From Chitinivibrio sp051745065 (GTDB lineage: Bacteria > Fibrobacterota > Chitinivibrionia > Chitinivibrionales > Chitinivibrionaceae), in contig JBNJDQ010000029.1 of NCBI GenBank assembly GCA_051745065.1, forward strand, positions 1 through 19,883: a stretch of DNA of 19,883 nucleotides, written 5' to 3'. The notes under the pieces were generated by a model, which did no database searches, was not told the DNA's origin, and saw nothing but the letters and a program-made list of their open reading frames with translations. Both the position numbers and the translations under genes were made by a program. Of this stretch, positions 14,817 to 19,883 are shown piece by piece (within the stretch, counting starts at the first letter, position 1; each line of letters opens with the position of its first letter).

Positions 14817-17800
14817 ATGAGTATACGCAAATCAATACTGACTGCTGCATTGCTTTTCTTCTGCATTTCTGCGCTCCAGGCAGAAGACGCTGAAAGCACC
14901 CGCGGAAGTGAATACGTACTTACGGAGTTTCCCCTGGCAGTGCTGCCGCAGGACACCTCCATCTGGATCAAATGGGGCGGTGCGGCGCGGCCGACATCCA
15001 CTGACACCCTTGATGACGGAACACCGTATCCCGATTCCGGGTTCATCTATCTCAGCCGTGACCCCGGCGGAAGAGATCTTGCAAACTACGAAATTAAACT
15101 CGATCCGTCTGAATTTGTCACCGATACAAACGCCGGCGGCCTTCAGAATAACATCACCTTCGATGACGGAGAGATCCCCGAACGGGGCTGTGAATTTATT
15201 CCTTCGGAACAAAGCGGCATTGATGCCGGTATCTACTACCTTGTTGTGGGCTTTGAGACCACCATTGAAGGCCCCCTCGGACAGGAAATTGACACCACAT
15301 TTGTCTCCAACGAGATCAAGTTTATTGTGCGGCATAAATTCCCGCCCACAGCTGTCAGCCCTGTGGGGGACACCCTGGAAAATGTCACTCCTCTCTTTGA
15401 GTGGAACAGTAAGAACGACGTTCCCTACTACCATATCATCGCCCTGGAAGGCGAGCTTGACCTGGGGGACTCCATCAACTTCGACAGTCTCAACCTGGAC
15501 GATCTTAACGTTATCTGGCAGGCCGTTACTCCGGAGACCGAAATAACCTATGGTGCCCCGGACCCCTCGGGCATCATTACCGCATCACCCAAACCGCTTT
15601 CGGCGGGGGAAACCTACACATGGCTGGTCCTGAATAATTACGGAAACAATCCCGTTATGACTGCAGCCGGCGTTGTGCTGCCCAGCGATTTCCACATTGC
15701 CGGTGAAAAACTGACCGAGCCCATTAATGTCAGCCCTGTCGCTGACGCCGCCGGTGAACCGGATACCCTTACGGGGGGCGACGATGGGACCATATCCTTT
15801 CGCTGGACTGGCCTGGATCCTCTGGCAAACACGTACCAGCTCTACATCTACAAAACCCTGGAAAGCGGTGATATTACGGCCAAAACCCCTGTCTGGGACC
15901 AGGAGTATTCGGCGGCACAGTTTTCCGGAGATACGGCAGAAGTAAGTGTATCGGCCCAATCAAATCTGGTAAACAAACTCTATTCGTGGAATGTTATTGC
16001 CAAGGACGCCCAGGGCAAAGGTACCTCCGGCGGGTATTCTGAATTTTACTATGAAGTCCCTGCGGGATCCCTGATTGTGAAAACACGGGAGATCATCCGC
16101 ACGGATGACGGCAATAGGGATACAGCAAAGGTTGCCCTCGCGGAAATTAATGTCGAAGTGCTGGAAGGGCCTATGGAATCTCTCGTCTTCTACACCGATA
16201 ACAACGGGTATTTGGGACGGGACAGGACCGCCGGCCGCCTGCGACTGACAGCCGTGAAGGAAGGTTTTAAGACAAGCGATCCGAAAACCGTAGACATATT
16301 TGATGACAGTACAACATCGGTTACATTCTTTCTGGAACGTCCGGCCTCCACCATCTACGGGAAAGTGACTGACAGCAAGGGCAAATCTCTCGGGGAGGTC
16401 AACCTCACTGCAGTTTCTGACAAAGGAGACACCGCAAGAGCTCAAAGTGACCCGCAGGGGAATTTTATCCTGAGCTGCTACAAAGAACAATGGAATATTT
16501 CGGCCAAAAAGACGGGCTACACATTCTCGTCGGACCGACGCGTCTCCCTTGATGCCGGAGAGAACCTCAAACTCACCGATCCCGTTGTTCTGACAAAAAA
16601 ACAATACCTCATCAGAGGGACCGTAACAAATGGTGACGGCAATCCCCTGGTCGGTGCCGCGGTTGATCTTCTCAGTACTGAGGGAGAACTTCTTGACCGA
16701 GAGCATTCAACCTCCAGCGACGGTTCCTACAGCTTTGATGTCAACAGCGGAACCTACATACTCAAGGCATATAAATCCGGTTTTGTATCACAGCGGGACA
16801 CTCTGAAAGATGTAACGGCCCTTGCCAGTGCAGACTTTTCCCTGCAGTCCGGTGCCGTACTTATCACCGGTGGAATACAGGGCCGCACATACAACAGTCT
16901 GGGGACCCCTGTCGTCGCACCGGTCACAGAAATGGATATAACCCTGCTGCAGGGAGATGACACGATTGAAACAACCGTGAGCGGTGACGTTTACGGTACA
17001 TTTTCCCTTTCGGTTCCACGTCTTCTTACAGGTGAAACCTACGACATCAGCTACAACAAGAGCGGGTATCAGAGCGGCAGCGGTATAATCTCCCCCGGAG
17101 AATACACCTATTCCGATACGGTAAACGCCTTTGCCGCACTCTCGGGCATGGTGTACACCGAAACAGGAAGCCCCGCAGAAAATGTAACCGTTACCCTCGC
17201 CGGAACGGAACGAACAATCGCGCAAACCGAAACCGACTACAGCGGCACCTTTGAATTTACCGGTTTACCTGATATGACGGATCTCGACCTTACCGCTGCG
17301 GCACGCGGTTCATTTCTTGATTCCTCAGCCTACCACTCATTCAGTGACACCCTCCTTACCGGCCCCGATCTGCAGGTCTCCGGCGGTCGTGTCCTGCTTG
17401 AATCCACACCGGTCAGTGATGTTAAGCTCTTCATGAAAGAAGGCACGGTTAATATTTCATTCACGGCACAGAAATACAGCGCCGACGGGGCCGGCACCAT
17501 AACGGCAACGCCTCTGGGTACCGAGGCGGGGATAACAGTCAAACGACCGCTCTCTCTGTCCATGGCCAACGGAGACACGCTTTTCGGTGCGGGGGCGGGA
17601 ACCTACACGTACAGCACAACTGCTCAGCCGGATTCCCTTATTGACTGTGCGGAAAAAAAGGTTAGCATCAGCCCGGAAGAGGCGCTTCTTGATGACACAA
17701 CCCTCGCAGATACAGTGATGCTTCCCTTTGTTCATGAATCGCAGGATACACTCACTGCAGAAGGTGGTATAACTCAGATTTCCGTCGGAAATTACGGTTT

Positions 17801-19589
17801 TGAAACAAATACGGTCGATTCAATCCGACTCTTTTACCGTGATCAGTCCCACCAATCCTATGACCATACACCAATGAGCTCTGAAGAAGACGGGAAGAGT
17901 TATTCTGCTGACATTACCCCTCCGCGCTCAGGGTCGAAAATGGTCTACTATTTTCGGATTTACACAGCAGACGGAAGTATTTACGGAACAGAAAAAGAAC
18001 GGTATACAGCATTTATTAAGCCCGACCCCACAATTATCACCAAGGTTGACATTCAACCGTCTCTTGCCGGGGCAGTCATCCCCGAAAAAGGCAGGGCGAC
18101 CTTTTCCGTGACCGGCTATTACAGCGACAACTTAACCACTCTTTCCCAAAGGGATTTTAATTCGGACAATTTTACCTTTACATCAACTCAGGGCATGGTA
18201 AAGATCAGCACCAACCGCAGTGGTACAACCCCCGTTGTTGTGCTGGAGCCCAAAGACACCGGAAAGGATACGATCACAGTCAGCTTTGTAACCGGAACAG
18301 ACTACTCCCTCAGTACTGATCTGGTCGATACCATGCGTATTCCCATTGAAGTGGTTGATCAAAACGTGGACTCCATTGCCCTAACAACAGCACGAAAGCT
18401 CAGCGGCAATACCATTCTGAACAATGAGTCCCTTCAATTCCTCTTTACGGCATTCTCCGAAGAGGGAGAAAAGCTTTCTCCTTCCCCGACCTGGCAAATA
18501 ATCCCCGATTCCGCCGGCACCATCGGCGTGGAAGGGATATTTCAGCCCCGAAGCACCTTTTCCGGCCCTGTACGTATTATTGCATCATACGGAAAGAGAC
18601 TCTCCACGGAGTACACCAAGGGGGGAAGCCCACTCAACGTTCGGCACAGTGTTTCCGAATTCGGAGGCCGAATAACCGACTTCACGGGGATCAGTCTGGA
18701 TATTCCCCACAGCAGCAGCACTCCCGGATCCAATATTGAGCTCGGAATTCTCCATTCACAAACAGAGAATGAAATAAAAAACAACATTGCGGAACGGGGT
18801 ATTTCACGAATCGGCCGCGTTTACACGATATCCAAATTCCGGGGGACCTTCAGAACGGATACCATTGCCTCCCGTGCAGAGGGCGACGCCTTCGTTCCTG
18901 CGGATTCTGTACTGCTGCGGGCGCAGCTTCCCCGGGAATACCACAGTCTGGCCGCAGAGAACGGCTCCAACGTATCCCTTGCAGTGTGGGATGAAGACTC
19001 TCTTGGGTGGGATCACCCATGGCGTGACAGCGGTACCACGGACTCCACCTGGAGCTCCTATTATATCGACAGTCTTCTTACCTACTCAGACGAATCGCAT
19101 ACCCTGACAGTTCCCGCAGGGGAAGTTCTCAACATGAACGATTCTCTTCGTTTTGCCATGATCTACCGTGAGACAGACAGTCTCAGCGCATCGGTTTCAG
19201 TCTCTCCCAATCCCTTCTCCCCTTTTGTACCAAACGGCGAACTGGAGGGACCGAACCGGGATATACCGGGAACAGTTATCGAAATACTCCCCCTCAACAG
19301 TACAACAAAAGCAAATATTGCTGTGACCATTGAGATTGTTTCGGTATCCGGTGAGAAAGTGTGGCAGGGCAAATACAATACGGTTTCCCCGGGCTCTCCT
19401 CTGCAGATTATCTGGGACGGCCGCACCCGCATTAACAAAAATGCAGCCCTGGATGAATCCAATGATAAGCACACCCTTCATCTTCGCGGAGATAAGATGT
19501 GCCGTAACGGCAGATACTTTATGGTTGCCACCGTAGATGACGGCAGCAACAGGAAACGATACACAAAAGAGATAATTCTCTTCAAATAG
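14817..19589 (+). CDS. Giant secreted multi-domain surface protein with C-terminal FlgD/T9SS-like domain
   Basis: The 1590-residue protein has a signal peptide (about 1-22, SILTAALLFFCISALQA). Residues about 25-415 are Ig or fibronectin type III-like, with the repeated motif PVGDTLENVTPLFEWN then PLANTYQLYIYKT. At about 417-860 lie roughly five carboxypeptidase-regulatory-like beta-sandwiches. Examples are STIYGKVTDSKGKSLGEVNL at about 508, YLIRGTVTNGDGNPLVGAAV at about 596 and ALSGMVYTETGSPAENVTV at about 772. Further Ig-like or BIG2-like modules fill about 980-1340. The last 130 residues start SVSVSPNPFSPF and end RYTKEIILFK. This resembles the FlgD Ig-like or type IX secretion C-terminal domain seen in Fibrobacterota and Bacteroidota. 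No catalytic site was seen, so adhesion, scaffolding or carbohydrate contact is likely. The ATG has AGGA six bases upstream. Confidence 0.85.
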   Translation: MSIRKSILTAALLFFCISALQAEDAESTRGSEYVLTEFPLAVLPQDTSIWIKWGGAARPTSTDTLDDGTPYPDSGFIYLSRDPGGRDLANYEIKLDPSEFVTDTNAGGLQNNITFDDGEIPERGCEFIPSEQSGIDAGIYYLVVGFETTIEGPLGQEIDTTFVSNEIKFIVRHKFPPTAVSPVGDTLENVTPLFEWNSKNDVPYYHIIALEGELDLGDSINFDSLNLDDLNVIWQAVTPETEITYGAPDPSGIITASPKPLSAGETYTWLVLNNYGNNPVMTAAGVVLPSDFHIAGEKLTEPINVSPVADAAGEPDTLTGGDDGTISFRWTGLDPLANTYQLYIYKTLESGDITAKTPVWDQEYSAAQFSGDTAEVSVSAQSNLVNKLYSWNVIAKDAQGKGTSGGYSEFYYEVPAGSLIVKTREIIRTDDGNRDTAKVALAEINVEVLEGPMESLVFYTDNNGYLGRDRTAGRLRLTAVKEGFKTSDPKTVDIFDDSTTSVTFFLERPASTIYGKVTDSKGKSLGEVNLTAVSDKGDTARAQSDPQGNFILSCYKEQWNISAKKTGYTFSSDRRVSLDAGENLKLTDPVVLTKKQYLIRGTVTNGDGNPLVGAAVDLLSTEGELLDREHSTSSDGSYSFDVNSGTYILKAYKSGFVSQRDTLKDVTALASADFSLQSGAVLITGGIQGRTYNSLGTPVVAPVTEMDITLLQGDDTIETTVSGDVYGTFSLSVPRLLTGETYDISYNKSGYQSGSGIISPGEYTYSDTVNAFAALSGMVYTETGSPAENVTVTLAGTERTIAQTETDYSGTFEFTGLPDMTDLDLTAAARGSFLDSSAYHSFSDTLLTGPDLQVSGGRVLLESTPVSDVKLFMKEGTVNISFTAQKYSADGAGTITATPLGTEAGITVKRPLSLSMANGDTLFGAGAGTYTYSTTAQPDSLIDCAEKKVSISPEEALLDDTTLADTVMLPFVHESQDTLTAEGGITQISVGNYGFETNTVDSIRLFYRDQSHQSYDHTPMSSEEDGKSYSADITPPRSGSKMVYYFRIYTADGSIYGTEKERYTAFIKPDPTIITKVDIQPSLAGAVIPEKGRATFSVTGYYSDNLTTLSQRDFNSDNFTFTSTQGMVKISTNRSGTTPVVVLEPKDTGKDTITVSFVTGTDYSLSTDLVDTMRIPIEVVDQNVDSIALTTARKLSGNTILNNESLQFLFTAFSEEGEKLSPSPTWQIIPDSAGTIGVEGIFQPRSTFSGPVRIIASYGKRLSTEYTKGGSPLNVRHSVSEFGGRITDFTGISLDIPHSSSTPGSNIELGILHSQTENEIKNNIAERGISRIGRVYTISKFRGTFRTDTIASRAEGDAFVPADSVLLRAQLPREYHSLAAENGSNVSLAVWDEDSLGWDHPWRDSGTTDSTWSSYYIDSLLTYSDESHTLTVPAGEVLNMNDSLRFAMIYRETDSLSASVSVSPNPFSPFVPNGELEGPNRDIPGTVIEILPLNSTTKANIAVTIEIVSVSGEKVWQGKYNTVSPGSPLQIIWDGRTRINKNAALDESNDKHTLHLRGDKMCRNGRYFMVATVDDGSNRKRYTKEIILFK

Positions 19590-19608
19590 GTACTAACTGG
19601 AGGACACG

Positions 19609-19883
19609 GTGATCATAAAACGAGTTATACTTCTGCATATTATTCTTGCATCCATCCTGCTCTCATACGAGAGTGACGCCCGCGTCGGTGTTCTGACACC
19701 GTACACCAATGCCGATGATCCGGCCTTTGCCGATTCAGCTGCACAGGCAATCAGGGAAGAATTCCACAAACGGAAGGGGTTCGATGTATACCTTGAGAAG
19801 AGGATGCGTCAGGAATACACCGCCATCGATGATGACTTTCCCGAGTTCTGCCGGGATCCGCGGTGTGCCGCCGCCCTGGGACG
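19609..19883 (+). CDS. Exported protein, TolB/CsgG-like N-terminus (partial, cut by window end)
   Basis: A GTG start is preceded by GGAGG with 5-nt spacing, 19 bases after the giant protein gene. The first residues, VIIKRVILLHIILASILLSY, form a signal peptide. The mature part begins RVGVLTPYTNADDPAFADSA and includes QAIREEFHKRKGFDVYLEKR. It continues to EFCRDPRCAAALG, after which the window ends (91 codons seen). The order of an exported strand 'VGVL.P', a helix with 'A..I..EF', and a C-x4-CA-x2-LG motif is usual in TolB- or CsgG-like outer-membrane-associated proteins. The resemblance is in pattern only. It is the third gene of the surface operon. Confidence 0.75.
   Translation, partial: MIIKRVILLHIILASILLSYESDARVGVLTPYTNADDPAFADSAAQAIREEFHKRKGFDVYLEKRMRQEYTAIDDDFPEFCRDPRCAAALG

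Overview
The window looks like chromosomal DNA of a Gram-negative, probably anaerobic bacterium with moderate to high GC. A C-terminal domain opening with the PNPFSPF signature on a very large secreted protein, an outer-membrane barrel ending in Phe, a bS22/mS38-type mini ribosomal protein, and an oxygen-sensitive CoA-dehydratase-type activase all fit the FCB group, with Fibrobacterota/Chitinivibrionia the best guess. That placement is inferred from gene content, not proven.

Left edge (1-1871) is accessory and repeat-rich. It holds a 21-bp tandem array that decays to the right and may be the end of an IS21-like element. It also holds three copies of a 118-bp unit, each made of two inverted REP-like hairpins (a BIME), and a RAYT/IS200-like Y1 transposase with one REP copy inside its reading frame. 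A further REP copy follows, with remnants of at least one and perhaps two broken genes.

The middle (1872-11595) is on the minus strand. From upstream to downstream it reads: a membrane protein with an L7/L12-like N-terminus, then map (SEC-C type methionine aminopeptidase), hflX and yihY, overlapping or nearly so. After a short gap with a promoter candidate comes a second tight operon: a double-ASKHA CoA-dehydratase activase with a DUF2229-like region, a 2-hydroxyacyl-CoA dehydratase D-component-like protein, and nadC, followed by a hairpin terminator.

A plus-strand block of very small genes (11744-12232) follows: a 29-residue bS22-like ribosomal protein with its own terminator, then two tandem small membrane proteins behind a near-consensus promoter. 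A minus-strand lipoprotein gene converges on them across a bidirectional terminator.

The right end (13279-19883) starts with a consensus-like sigma70 promoter and is one plus-strand operon: an outer-membrane barrel, a 1590-residue secreted multi-domain protein, and the start of a third exported protein that resembles TolB/CsgG-type proteins. Together they look like an undescribed surface or envelope assembly locus. No tRNA, rRNA or CRISPR array was seen.
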